Positions 10,960 to 24,600 of a stretch of DNA of 64,000 nucleotides are shown in pieces. The notes under the pieces are model-generated. The model was not told the DNA's origin. It saw nothing but the letters and a program-made list of their open reading frames with translations, and did no database searches. The position numbers and the translations under genes are program-made. Position 1 is the first letter of the stretch. Each line of letters starts with the position of its first letter. This stretch comes from Rhizophlyctis rosea (lineage: Eukaryota; Chytridiomycota; Chytridiomycetes; Rhizophlyctidales; Rhizophlyctidaceae), in NCBI GenBank assembly GCA_027596075.1, contig JADGJC010000166.1, forward strand, positions 1 through 64,000. The letters run 5' to 3'.

Positions 10960-13614
10960 TTGTGGTTGGGAAAGAAGAGTGGTCCGCGGATTGATTTTCG
11001 GATAGGATCGATCAAGGACTGGGTGGTTGCCAGGAGACACAAAGGTATGGCGATGTGTAGTAGCAAATGGGTGTAATAGAAGATGTCGCGGTTGTTGAAA
11101 ACCTTCTGAGATACGTGATCATGTGGCACAATCAGCATGACCATATCTCTATAGTATTGGAATCAAGATTTTACAAATCCGGATAGTGCTTGATGACCTG
11201 CAGATTGAAACCCGCAAGGTAATGAATGCATCTTGGACACGCCTCTCTTTGCATGTTCCCAGCGTGCTGCCCCTTTCTTCTGTTCTGAGCAGGCGGATGT
11301 CGTTTCCAGTTTGGATTTCAAGGCTATTTCATCAGACACAGAGTCATTTTATTGGGGAATTGGGGCACCGGCACCGCCGCACCGATGTGGTTTGAAGGAT
11401 TTTTCACGTGCCGTTCAGATTGGATGAAATCCCGATCTTTTTCCGCCCTGTGTTTCCTATTTTCACTTCCTGCTTTCTGGGCGCCCCCCGACGGACGAAG
11501 GTATACCTATCCGAAAACATGATAATGGGTTTTCATTGTGGTGGTATGCCCTGCGTTGCTTTCAATTTGGGATCATGATGGACCTTTTACGTAGAAGTCG
11601 TGTATGATCACTTGGTCACGGGTCAACCCGGCTGATGCAAGGTGGTAGCTTCGGTTTTTTTTTTGTTTGGATATTAGAGTCTAGTGACCTTCATACAAGT
11701 GCTTCATACGTTAATGACGTGCAGGTCGTCAAGAACGTTTCTCTGATATCACTTGAAATTCCGATTGATACCTGCATTGTACGGAAGCATATTCCTGTAG
11801 TGACATCCTTCCTGCATTTAAAACTAATCGCTCTTCCTTGCGACTTGGCTGGATTGAACTGGGGCTATTGTGATCCTAGGCTTCATTTGTGTGGCATACA
11901 GGTGTATGAAAAGGAGAGGGTTCACGCACCCGTGTTGAACAAACAGGAGTGGGCACCAACAGATAGCTGAGACTTCTCACCGCAGCGCTACAGGTGCCGA
12001 AGTACTCAATGCCAATATCTTTGATTATCGACAAATTGGGGATCTGGAGAAGGGGGGAATGGAGAGCGACAGCCATATGTTGCCTCATATTCCCCATGAA
12101 AGGCATATTGAGTACTCCCTCGGATATATTACATATGGGATCCTATATCTCCCCTCCCCCCGAATATATCCCATGTGCCAGCGAGTGTATAACTTTTTGG
12201 CAACTTTCATTGCTTGGAATGAAGATGAAAGCAAAAAATGCTTCAAACCCGCAAGGGAAAGAAGCAACCAACTTCGACGTTGATTGCATCGCTGATAGAG
12301 TCAAATGAAACTTTTGGCGGATGTCAAAGAAGGTGATATCAGGCTACGGGTTTCTCAATCATTTGGAGAGTTGGGTCTTGATCAAAAGGAAAAAAAAACA
12401 ACGGATGACGAGCAAGCAGACAGAAGATTTCCCCTGAAGTGCTTCTCGCAACTTTTCGGATGTGAGTAATGATGCACTCCGTTTGAGAAGTGCAGAACAT
12501 ACTGGATCTGCTTCAGAGAGAATTTTGGCGGATATAACTCCCCACAAAATGATCGACTTCGCATCCGCGGTTGATTGCTCTGTTGTCTTGGACTAGTGGC
12601 CGCTGTGGCTCGGCGACAATTTCGTAGCGTATGTTTGGTTCGTGTTCGGATTTTGTGGAAGAAGCTAAAGATCTCGGCAGCCATACAGTATCTCCATGGG
12701 TGGATTGAAATTGGCACGTTTTGCAAGCGAAATAAGGTAAAATGGCAGAGGAGAAACAATTTGAACCCGTGGTATACACTTGTTCCCGCAATTCGTACTC
12801 TTTTCGGGGGGTTTTTTTTTTGCCTTCTCACATCCTGTCAAGCACACATGGACCTATATTTGGTTGTTTTGCAGGTTGTGAGCTGGCTTCCTTCGACGGT
12901 GGATGATATGCTTCTGCTGGCTGGGCAAATACTGCAGATCAGAGATCGAATGAACAAATGTAACCAAGATATACCCTAGCTGTTTCTTGAGACAGGATCA
13001 ACCAATCGGCCGGAAAACATCGCTTTGGAGGGCGTTCCAACTCCTTTCCCCCTTGTTTTAAGGGCTCCGTGTCGCAATCGGCGTAATGAAGCGACAAGCC
13101 TTCAATGATGAAGCTGATGACAACTGGGTTCTGATGTTTCTCACTTTAAGTACTTTACATCTGCCAACATGTTCAGCATGTTCCCTCGGAGGGAAGACCC
13201 TCGCGTTTCATGTCATGGTGACTCATTCAACCCCTCCAGGCCCCCAACCCATCACTGCACTGTTTTCCCCTTCATTCGATCACCATCCGCCAGACTCTCC
13301 ATCTTGGATGCACTTGGTGACTGGTGTCGATAAAGTCATTCAAGTGCTCGATTGTCGGTCGGGACCGTTGTAGTGGTGGGGACTGTTTATCGGATCTCTT
13401 ATTGGGTAAGAGCAAATAGCCGGCCCAGACGTCTCACGGCAGGGTGGGAACTGGGAAGCCTCTTCCACTCCAGTACGCCTGACCGCCTATCACTCCACAG
13501 GTTGCTCGCAAAGCTCGACAACGACAGAGTACAGCTACTACACTGTTAAGCACTCAACTTATCACATCTTGCGTCTCGTCGAGCCTTCTTCGCCATAACT
13601 GCTTTCGAACCCAC
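10960..13614. other. Intergenic between ANK1 and ANK2
   Basis: About 2.6 kb has only short open frames, including one of 134 codons at 12575-12979 without recognisable features. A CCAGTACGCCTGACC...AGGTTGCTCGC block at about 13468-13512 recurs upstream of ANK4 and is likely part of a shared promoter. Confidence 0.45.
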
Positions 13615-15661
13615 ATGCGCACTCAAACAAACCGATTATCCGCCATGACGCTTCCACCAGAACTTATTCTACTGACCGCGAGACTCGCATCACCACCAAC
13701 CACCGCTCGCTCTCTCCGCTGCACATGCAAAGCCTTCCGTGCACTCATCACTGCGGAGGATGTGGCTTGGGCGGAAGCGGGTTGGAGGTACACTGTTCGA
13801 GGGCTTGAGGACTGTTGGAAGTGGGCACTGCGACACCTACACCTCAAAATCCTCGAAGCATACCTGTTTCAACCGATGACCGTGACCCCTCTCTTGCTGG
13901 AAGCGCTCTATTTTGCGGCAAGTCATGGAAACGTCGAAATAACCAACCTCATCCTGCGGACGTCCCTGAACATCACTCCACACGGCTCGGCAGCCCTCCG
14001 AGAAGCCGCACAACAAGGCAATATTCATATCGTTAGACTCTTGTTGGAAAGACAACCAAGCATCGTGGCCAAAGATGCGGCGCTGAATTCGGCGGCGGGC
14101 GAAGGTCAAAGTGCCATTGTGACGTTACTGCTGAATTCAGGTGCTCGCCTTGGGTCCGTTAACCATAGAGCACTTCGGAATGCAGCTTGTGAAGGGCATA
14201 CGGGAGTTGTACGGATCTTGTTGCAAGCAGGTAGTGATGTCCATGCCGAAGACGATGCAGCGCTCAGAGCCGCGTCTCGGAAAGGTTACGTCATCACCGT
14301 CAACGCACTTTTAGAAGCGGGGGCCAACGTTCATGCACGGACGGACGAATCATTGATTATGGCTAGTCTTTGGGGTCGCTTTCTCACGGTGGAGGCTTTA
14401 CTGCGGGCGGGGGCCGATGTGCATGCAATGTCTGATGCTGCACTTGAGGGCGCAGCCATGAATGGCCATCTTGCAGTCGTGCAAAGATTATTGGAGGCTG
14501 GTGCGGACCCAACAGCGGACGACTCAATTGCACTGAGATTGGCAGTTCAGAAACGCCACCTCTCCGTCATAGAGACATTGCTGACTGCTGGGGCAGATGG
14601 CAGCGCAAATGATCACTGGCCGTTGCTGTATGCTGTGGAACGAAACCTCTTTCCGGTTGTGCGGGTATTGGTGAGGGGTGGTGTGGATGTGCATGGCGTC
14701 GATGATAGGTAGGGCATTGAGGCATGGAGCTCGTATGGGGTATCTTCCGATAGTGAGGGAGTTATTGAAGGGTGGCGCGGATGTGCATGCCGAAAACGAG
14801 GCTGCTCTCGTATCGTGCATGGTACCAGGTCATTTGGAGATTATCAAGGTCTTGCTGGAAGCTGGTGCCGACGTTAACGGCCGAGCAGGAGCTCCTCTCG
14901 CTGATGCCGTTATGTTTGATCATATCGAGATTGTCAAACTCTTGCTCAAAGCTGGTGCCGACGTCAACGCTCAAGAAGGAAACGCCCTCAACCTCGCCGT
15001 CTCGTTCGATTACGTCCACATTGCAAGAGTCCTCATAGACGCTGGCAGTCATTTACCCTCCTTGAATCGGGCACTCGTAACGGCAGCAAGAAATGATTGC
15101 CTCGACGCTGTCAACCTCCTGATCGAAGCTGGTGCCGACATTTTCGCCGAAGATTGTGTTGCGCTCGTGGAGGCTGCCAAATACGACCATATGGCCACCT
15201 TCAACTTCCTCCTGGAGACCATCATGGATCAATTGGCTGTTGATACCACTTCTGAAACCAGTTACGTCCATCCCGTCCACTCCGTCAAATCCTTACTCAA
15301 AGTCTACTCCTCCATCCGCGCTCGCGACGATTGCGTCCTGATCCCTGCTGCAACGAGCGGTAACATTGACGATGTCAAAGCCATATTGGAAAGGAGCGGG
15401 GTCGTTACCAATCCGTGCAGTGCTGCTTTTATTACGGCGGCGGCGCGGGGAGAAGGGTGGAAGGTTCGGATGTTTTTGGATGGATGGTGGGAGGATGTGA
15501 CGGGTATGGCGGCGTTGGGGTTTAAGATTGCGATTGGGGGTGGGCAGATGGATGTTGCGATCGATTTGTTCTTTCATGTTTGTGAGTTGCAGGGGGAGGG
15601 GGGTGGTGGCGGTGGTGTGGTTTCTGGTGATGCGGATACGGATGGGGAGGGGCGGGATTGA
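13615..15661 (+). pseudogene. F-box/ankyrin protein ANK2, frameshifted
   Basis: This is a paralog of ANK1. ATG 13615 or the family start at 13645 opens an F-box (LPPELILLTARLA, then TTARSLRCTCKAFRALI) and about ten 30-residue ankyrin repeats. Frame 1 ends at TAG 14710. The repeats resume at once in another frame (RALRHGARMGYLPIVREL) and run through further repeats and the conserved C-terminal cap to TGA 15659-15661. The break coincides with a tandem TAGG-TAGG at 14706-14713. Removing one copy would restore continuity with paralogs, so a 4-nt duplication is the simplest cause. The C-terminal end is Gly-rich. Codon usage and repeat quality stay good on both sides, which suggests a recent lesion or an assembly error. 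Confidence 0.75.
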
Positions 15662-17801
15662 GGGGGGTTGGGGTACGAAGGCGTTTGGCGGATGGAATGT
15701 GATTGATGGGTTAGTGTAGCTCTCTCTGAGTATAGATGGCGTGGATGTGGTCGGTGGGAAGTGCATGTACGTTTCCGGGTTCAGCATAATAGAGGTTGGC
15801 GGATACGATACAATACATACATCAGTATCATCTCAGCATGATCTTTGTGTGATGTCGACAATTCAGTTGTTCTTCACAGACTTCATATTCTCCGAAAACA
15901 TTTGACGTTTCGAAATACGCTCCTCATTCTGTGCATGTAGGGCTGCGTTCACAATGCATATGGTTGCAAAGTTTCTGCAATGCTCTTTGTCGCAAAATAG
16001 GACTGTTCTATCGTTCGCGCATTTAAATGTGCCTCGAACATGAGCACGTCAAATTTCGGTTTCTTTTTCTTTCCTATCCCCAGAGTATGTTGTTTTTCTT
16101 TACGAATAAGCAATCCAATACCTGGCATCGCACTGCGATCGGAGCTTGTTTTCACCGGCCGCTGTTCGTGTCATCGTGGTTAATCGGTCTATACAATGGG
16201 GCGACGCCTCCGTTTTTGCATCTTTCGGTCTTCCGGTTTTTCCACCACGCGTCCTCTGACAGCATGTTGAAACAAATCCAGCTTGCCACATTGGGATCGA
16301 TCAATTTCGGGTGGGTAGCTGACTTCCATATGTGGTTGATGTGATCCCTTCTCTATTGAAATTTACTTTTGGATCACACCATTGCAGGGGAAAGATTTGG
16401 TAAGACCTGGCGTGTGTGGCAGTATACAACTCTCAAGGCTCATAAAGTGAGTGAAACTCTGCAGTGCGTATACCAGGAAGTACTTCCTTTATCCAATACC
16501 GAATGTCGGCACGCATCACCCCCTCACTCGGTTTGTATCTCACGCATGCAAATTTTTTTGTTGTTCTTGTGGGTCGGGCAGTCGTTGTCTTTCAAGGGGC
16601 TCGGGAGGGAAAGGGGGAGCTCTGTTTGAGAAACTGGTCTTGGAGTGTCGATGGGACCAATGGAAGTCACGATGACGTGTAGGCAATCTAAAGATCATCC
16701 CACAATTTGATCTACACAGGATCTCCTCGTACTTTCCTGCCATTTGGGAATATACGTCACAGTTTTCAAGCTGAGATGCGATGACTCCATCAGGCTGTGA
16801 ATGTGGTACGGTGAGTAGAGGGTTGGCAACCATCCTACTAACGGGTGTATGATATACCATTGTTAACAGTATTGGATCAGCCCCACGGCGTCCTGTCTTC
16901 TGTTCATTGGGCTAGTCCACTCCTCCTTTTTGGACATGAACAATGGACATTAAGCCAGCAACAAGTTCAAGAAGAAAAAAAAAACCGGACGGTTTGGAGG
17001 TATTCTGCAATGTTGGTGTTCCTGGAAGTGCTCAAATATTGCATAGCTCTCCTAAATCAAACTGCTGATATGATACAGGTCGTGACCCACCCAAAGCCAT
17101 TAAGTTTCAAAGAGGTGACATCAGCCTATGGGTCAAGAAAATGCAGAACCATCAGCGTTGAAGGCATTTGGAGCGCTTTGCAAGTCTCCAAGCGTGGGTG
17201 ATGATGTTGACTTTGGTATGCACAGCTCGGCTGCTATGACAGTCAAACTTGCCACCTTATTCACAGTCGTGGATGATTGCTCTCTCGTCTTGGTTGCTTT
17301 CAACTTTTCCCCGCCTTTTGCAATAGCTGCTGTTATATGCAGGTTGGGCATCTGCGACCCAGACGTTCCAACCCACACATGGACCCTCGCGTTTTAGGTC
17401 AGAATGACTCATGGAATTCGCATCGTCATCCTGGCCTCGTCCGGCCACCCATCTTGCCTCCATCCTCTCGATCCCTTCCGTGCCGCTGGCTAGTCTCCAT
17501 ATTGTTTACCATATTGGCATTGTCCCTTCCCCTTGAACGGGTGCGAGCCCCACACGGCAGAGAAAAGACACTCGTAGAATTCGGAGAAACTTAACCTCAG
17601 CAATCATAGAACGCGTGGGTCACTTCCTCTCATCCATACTTTTGTACATCCTCGACATCCACGATTGCCACCTCCACTTTCCCGGTTTTCTTACGCGTGT
17701 TCCCACGCTTTTCACCGACGATCACCACACCCCGCTCACCGTATCGGACTCTGAGCCCAATCCTATCCTGCTCCGTATTCCTCACCTTCGCTTTCCGCAC
17801 C
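15662..17801. other. Intergenic between ANK2 and SPATA20-like gene
   Basis: No coding sequence is supported. Several poly-T/poly-A tracts and short frames occur. The last ~200 nt are pyrimidine-rich and look like a promoter and 5' leader for the gene starting at 17802. Confidence 0.45.
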
Positions 17802-20800
17802 ATGTCGACGCATCACAAACACACTAACCGTCTCGCAAAAGAGAAGAGCCCATACTTGTTGCAGCACGCGCATAATCCGGTGGATTGGTATCCTTGGGGT
17901 CAGGGCGCTCGTGAAACTCCCTGCATAAGTCATGTATCATTGACGTAAATGATCTGCAGGCGAAGAAGCATTTGAAAAAGCTCAGAAGGAGGATAAACCG
18001 ATCTTTTTGAGTGTAGGATATTCGACGTGCCATTGGTGCCATGTGATGGAGAAGGAAAGCTTCGAGAGTGAAAGCGTGGCGAAGGTGATGAATGAGCACT
18101 TTGTCAAGTGGGTGGTCCGTCTGCATCTGAGTCAGGAAGTTATCCCAATCCAACTCTTTGTGTTGCGGTCGCAGTGTCAAAGTGGATCGGTAAGCATTGA
18201 GTTAGCTGCTAAGCATTGAATTAGCGGCACAAGCGAAATTATGGGGAAGATTCCTGAACAGCTTCATGTCCTGATGCTATTTCAGAGAGGAACGTCCTAA
18301 CGTCGATCGCGTGTATATGGTCTGTTTTCCTTTGATGACTGCCCTTTTGTTAGGCTTGTTTCTGACTTGCGTTCTTGATCATCGCAGACATTTGTGCAAG
18401 CCACCACCGGCCATGGAGGATGGTAATGCGCATTGCCACCGCTTGGTTTGAACTCCCTGAACAGTACCTCACAGTCATTGCTCTCAAAGGCCAATGTCAG
18501 TTTGGGTGACACCAGATTTGAAACCCATCTTCGGCGGAACGTACTATGCTCCAGTGGACAAGTATGGTAAATCAGAACATCAAAGAGCTGCGCCCTTATT
18601 AGCGACTGATGGTCCTCAACATCACACAGGAATGCCGGGATTTGTCACGCTGTGTGAGAAGATTCATCAAATGTAAGGCAGCACTTTGAGCACCGAAGAG
18701 ATGGCAGATCTGACCTTTGGATATGGCTCAGGTGGACACAAAACCATCAGAAAGTGATACAAAGTGGAGATAAGATCATCCAATCGTTGCAAGATGCGTT
18801 TGGGGTATGTTGATGCGATAATGGGATTTTGACGTCATATGGACCATTTTAACATTTGACTCGTTGCTACAGCATTCCAAAGACGGACAGTCCAGTTCAA
18901 CAGACGTGCTCAATTGGCGGGTGGCAGAAAAGTGTTACAAGGACTTTGTGGAGTCATTTGATGAGAAGCATGGCGGGTTTGGAGGTGAGTGACTGACGAG
19001 CACACGCGAGTTCACACTATCGGGTGTGCTCAACTTGTACGCATCCTCAGGCTCCCCAAAGTTCCCAACACCCGTCTTCTTCCACTTCCTCCTCCGCTAC
19101 CACGCCTACATGAACGTCTCCGATGCCATCTTCACAGAACTCTCTAACGCAACCACGGGCCGGCTGCGGCACTTGAATGATAAGTATGGGCTGAAGTTGA
19201 CGATTGGTAACGGGGGTTTGGTGGAGGTATCGGAGATTGTGCATGCGGTGGAGCAGGGGTTAAAGATTCGGAAGGCGCAGAGTAAGAAGGCTTTGGAGAT
19301 GGTGGATTTCACGCTGAAGGTGGGTGGTTGGGAAGGAATTAATCTGGTTGATGGGTGAGTGGGGACTGACTTGGTTTGCTTCACGATAGCAAATTGCACG
19401 TGGAGGTATTCATGATCATATTGGATTGGGTTTCCATCGTTATAGTACGGACCACCTTTGGCATGTTCCGCAGTAAGTCATTGCCTGCAACCCAGGGCAT
19501 TTCAAAATTTGCTTGCAGGAGTTGCTGACACTCCGCACTTCATGTTAGCTTTGAGAAAATGCTCTACGACCAAGCGCAGCTGTGTATTGCGTATGTGGAG
19601 ACGTATCAATGTACTGGAGACTCGTATCATGCCGAGGTAGGGCTTGACGCTTTCAGTGAGTCATGGTGCAAAAATCACTGGACTTTTTGTGAATGTACCA
19701 CCATACATCCAGATCGCCCGAGATATTATTCAATACGTAGAGCGGGATCTGCTTAGCGCGGATGGAGGGTTCTTCTCTGCTGAGGATGCGGATGCGTATC
19801 CTACGCATGATGCGAAAGAGAAGAAGGGTGAGCGATTGTTGATAGGCAGCCTTGTGATGTTTTACTCATACTCGGTCCGCTGCAGAGGGCGCCTTCGCAG
19901 TGTGGGAGCAACAGGAGATTGTCTCCATTCTTGGGGATGAGAATGCCCAGGTGTTCAACTCCGTTTTCGGTGTTCAGCCCAGAGGCAATGTCAATCCTAG
20001 GAGTGATCCGCATGGGGAGTTGACTGAGAAGGTTGGTATGACTTCCCGAATTCTATGAATCAACGAGCCGTTCATTTGTATTCATTTTTATTTTGAATGC
20101 AGAACGTTCTGATCCAAAAGCAATCACTTGAAGAGGCGGCGCAGAAGTTTGAGAAATCCGTGGAGGAGGTAAAGAAGATTTTGGAGGATGGGAAGGCGAA
20201 GTTGTGGGACCTTCGGAAGGGGAGGCCGAAGCCGCATCGCGATGATAAGATTATAACTAGTTGGAATGGTACAAAATGACAATGCATCGTTTCCTTGCCT
20301 CCAAAATGCCAACAACTCATGCGAATCATTCCCGCTCAGGTCTGATCATTTCCGCCATTGCGAGAGCATATCAAGTTTTGGTCTTTGCCCATGATGCGGA
20401 GAATCCGGACAGGCATTACTTGGACCTTGCGACGCGGGCAGCGACGTTCTTTTATGAGAAGATGTGGGATGCGGAGAGGAAGGTATTGAGGAGGAGTTTT
20501 AGGGAGGGGCCGAGTGATGTTGAGGGTTTTGCGGATGATTATGCGTTTTTGATTCAGGGTGAGTTGGTGGTTGGGTGTTGACGAGAATGTTGGTTTGTTT
20601 CATGGGACTTGTGTTCAAAAATGACTAATGCATCTGTGGTTGGTGATAGGGCTTTTGGATTTGTATGAGGCCGGATTTGATGAGCGGTGGTTGCAGTGGG
20701 CTGTGGAGTTGCAGGAGACGCAGGATAGGTTGTTTTGGGATGCAAATGGGGGTGGATATTATAGTGGGAGTGACGAAGATAAGAGGATTTTGTTGAGGAT

Positions 20801-21360
20801 GAAGGAGGGTGGGTTGCATGGCGTCTCTTCCTTTATGCAAAGTTTGTTGATCACAAGTTAATGCAGACCACGACGGCGCCGAACCCTCCGCCTCCTCCGT
20901 ATCCCTCTCCAACCTCCTGCGCCTCGACGCCCTCGCCCCTCCCACCACCCACGAACCCGGCACCCAATCCCCCTACGCCACAAAAGCAACCCAACTCGTC
21001 TCCGCCTTCGCCGAAACCATCAAGCGACACCCTCAATCCATGGCTTCGCTCGTGGGTAACATCCCCGCTCTGTTAAGGGGGTTGAAGGAAGTCGTTATTC
21101 ACGGGAACGCGGAGGGGGATAAGAGTGTTAAGGAGATGGTGAAGGCTGTGCATGGGGTTTTTGTGCCGGGGAGGAGCGTGGTGCTTGCTGTTAAGGGACG
21201 GGAAGGGGGATTGGTGGCGAGGAGGAGTGAGATGGTTAGGGGGATTTTGGAGAAGGGGGTTGAGGAGGGAGGGGCGGAGGTGTTTGTTTGTAGGGGGTTT
21301 GAGTGTGGGATGCCGGTTGGGAGGGTGGAGGAGGTTAGGGGGTTGTTGTTGGATGAGTGA
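17802..21360 (+). CDS. SPATA20: SPATA20/YyaL-type thioredoxin-fold protein (DUF255)
   Basis: This is a conserved family of thioredoxin-like N-domain plus an alpha/alpha-barrel resembling glycan-processing enzymes; its biochemical role is unsettled. The family N-terminus is plain: [21 protein letters not shown], cut here by the first intron at WYPWG. Then come [12 protein letters not shown] (the CxxC motif), [22 protein letters not shown] and [13 protein letters not shown]. Later blocks are [39 protein letters not shown] and DGAEPSA. It ends [10 protein letters not shown] and TGA 21358-21360. Start is ATG 17802. Early exons, checked by phase, are 17802-17898, 17960-18107, 18175-18189, 18286-18319, then 18388-18422. 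A dozen or more introns are present. The third exon is only 15 nt. It converges on TNL1 with a 269-nt gap. Confidence 0.9.
18175..18189 (+). other. 15-nt microexon of the SPATA20-like gene
   Basis: It lies between TCGCAG and GTAAGC and supplies V-K-V-D plus parts of the two flanking codons. Cumulative lengths (97+148+15+34 = 294) return to phase 0. Inclusion yields NEHFVNVKVDREERP, matching the family block, and skipping it would drop the conserved K-V-D. Confidence 0.85.
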
Positions 21361-21629
21361 TGGGGTCGTGATGTGGGCTTTTGAGATTGATAAGAGGATT
21401 ATGAAGTTACTCGCGTGAATTTTGGCTTTTTCCATCCAAGGGGGGGTCTTAGGAATTCATTGACAGGCCCAACGCCTGTCTGCACCTGTAATTATCAGGT
21501 CTGAAAATAGGCCTGCTCCAGCTCACCAATAGTTTCAACGACTTTTCGACCATGGGCGCAATGGTTGGGCAGTTGGGAATTGGGTGTTTTGGCAATAAGT
21601 ATCGCTTCAAGTCGTCAATGCTTACAAGC
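21361..21629. other. Convergent 3' spacer
   Basis: Stop codons of the SPATA20-like gene (+) and TNL1 (-) face each other across 269 nt. No further gene is seen. Confidence 0.5.
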
Positions 21630-24600
21630 TCAGCCCCGTGGCAACACTTCCGGGCCCTCACCATCGCCTTCGAATGATACTACTTCCTCGTCTCCTTCCA
21701 ATGGGTCCACGTCCCCTCCCCATTCCGACAGTGCTGCTTCCGCTCCACGTTCCGAGAGTGCTGCTTCCCCCGCCCCTTCCGATGGTACTGATTCCCCGTC
21801 CCTTTCTAATTCATCATATTCATCATCTCCTTCCGGTGGCCAACTCAACCACCCAGGAAGAGAGCCAACTTCTCCCGTATCGGGCTCTTGACTGACCGAT
21901 TTCGTGTTTCCTTTCACCCAGCCCCGGATAAAGGTACACCTTTTGCCATTGAATATCGCCAGCACATCGTCAAGAACAACCTGGGTCCCGCGGTACCTGT
22001 AAGGAACCCATCCCATCAGATTGTCGCCTTGTGAACTCGTCAGGACCATCCACCCCTCCTCCCGTTCCTCCAATTCTTCGTCTGCTCCAAGCGAAGAATG
22101 CCAGCACCCGTACTTGTTTGCCATTTTACGAAACTGATCGAGAGGCTCTCTCTTGTAGTGTGCTGGCGGATTTAATCGTACAGAACCTGCGATCGGTTTT
22201 CCCACCTGATTCCAAATATTCACATGCAAAGGCAAGCTGCCGCACATAAATGGTCCGTCTGAGAGGGTTGCGATTGCACTTCCATCGTTCCGCACCGCCA
22301 CGCGCTTAATCTGTCTTGTCGTCCATTGTTCGCTTACGTTTTCGGTCCATACTTGAATATCCCCAATCAAGACTCCTGTTGTCACTTCCCAGACTTGCAC
22401 ACCGCCCCGGCGATCGGCCGCTACGACAATGTTTCCGTCCAAGTTCATCCCAACTGCCACCACCTCACGATCAACTTCCTTCAACATGCAAACCGTTGCA
22501 TCATGGATGACATCCCAAACGATTACCCTCGCCCTGGCCGTGGCTTTGAGGAATACGGATGATGGCTCCTGAAGAACTGTTACCACTCGGCTCCCATCCT
22601 TGTTGATTCCGACGTGCGAAACCGATTCACCATCCATGATCTCGACTCCCTCCCTTTGAAAATGCAGTGTTCTGACTATAGAACTTGCCGCTCTGTCCCA
22701 CACGTGCACCGTGTTATCCTTCCAACCTGTTATAATGCGTCGTTTATCTTCGCTGACTGCATACGTTGCAACTCCGGTCATACGTTCGTTGTCATCATCC
22801 GGACTTCCACCTCTTGCATCCCAGACGTTGACCAGTCCATCCTTGCCTCCCGTTACAACCCTGTTCGTGCCGCTGATGGCCATGGCGGTGACTTGCGCAT
22901 TATGCCCGATCCAAGTTTTGATTTTGGGACCGAGTGGGGCGTTCCAAAAATCTACTCCATGGTCACGGCTGCTGACGAAATATTTCCCATCTCCACTTAA
23001 TGCCAAACAATTGGTGCCGCCTGGGTAGTCTATCTTACCGAGGCATTTTGCCACCGACCCGTCCCCAGGATACCAAGCTTCGATGCCACGCCCTGCCACT
23101 AGCAACAAATTGCCATCGTCAGAAATATCGACTACCTCGATTCCCTCCAGCCGCGTTGGCACGTGGCAAAGGAGGTCCCCTGTCAAAGAGCGCAATGCTA
23201 TTTTCATTATCCCGTGGGTGACAAGCAGCTTCTCGTTACCAACGAAGGCAAGACGGAGATGGTAGAACGTCCTTGGGGAATTGCTCTCGGAAAGCGCTGC
23301 AAAAGTACTCCGCTAACCGCCTCCCAAATGCAGATATCGCCGGCGCCGGTGTCAAAACCTGCTGCAATACGACTCCCTACGGAATCGATGGCAACGCAGC
23401 GAACATTCCGAAGGTCATGCTGAAACGATCTCATCAGTCTCCCACTTTTACCGTTCCACCAGTTCATGTCGTGCCTGAGGGCCGTCACGACAACATTCCC
23501 CGTTCGACTCATTGCCACCTCCGTCCCACTCCAACGCTCAATCTCCAATCCTTCCAATGCCCAGATTAAGGTTCCCGTCTCCCCATCCCAAACACGAAGA
23601 ACGCCGCTATCATCCATACCCATGATCTGTAACCCAGCATCCGTTATGGACACATGCTTCACCGATGAAGGCATTTCGAAACTTAGCAAACAATTGGACC
23701 AATCAGCATCAATTCCTCTGACTTTCGCAATCGGCAGATCGCCATACTCGGCCGAAGCATTATGTTCTGGATGATATGTTCGATATAGCATTGTTCGGTG
23801 AGGAGTGAACGGAAGAGCTGACACATAAAGGTGTAGGGTCCGAAGCGAGATGGGCACATGGAATTCTTTAAGGAAGCGCACCGAATCCGTCATCAAGGAG
23901 GTAACAATGTGTGACTACCAAAATTGTTATTTGCTGCTCCATTTGGCAAAATTTCAATGTAACGTACCTGTTGTGAAGTTGAATCCGTCGCTTGCACTTC
24001 CCACCACTTAAGCAATTGAGGGGTTTCCAGAACGACACTTGGGAGGCGGTTAAGCAGTCCAAGAACTTCCAGCCATGCTAATAACTTCCGTTCGTAGAGT
24101 TCGGCCACCTGCTTGCTCAGATGATCATCTCGCAGATATGTAGTTTCGTCCTTCAAGTATGTAACATGCACCACCCAAAATCGGCAAGAATATCGCACAT
24201 GTTGAGGTACGTTCTGAGCGATATGTTCCGTTACATTTTGTTCTGAATTTGTCAGGTGGTGATCAAGACCGCAGATGTTTGGGCGCAGCACGTTGTCCGC
24301 CAATATCAGCTCCAAGCATCGTTTTGCAATCGCACGGTGACCCGAACCGATGTCAACGAAGAATGGACTACGATGATTGTCCTCATCCACCAGGTAATCT
24401 GCGACCGATTTGTGCAGAAGGCGAATTTTTCCTCCCTCCATTACGAGCACAGCAGATAGCGCTTCATAGGCTTTTTTGGCCTGGAACATTGGTATCTCAA
24501 TGAAAGCCGCGATCTCTTGGAGCGACACAGGTTCCATTACGGTCAGCACAGTCCGCATGAACGCAGGAAGGACGGGACCAGGATGATCCATGGAGGCAGC

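Noticed and set aside
14600..14720. Programmed frameshifting as the cause of the ANK2 break
   Set aside because: There is no slippery heptamer; a 4-nt tandem duplication with an immediate stop explains it better.
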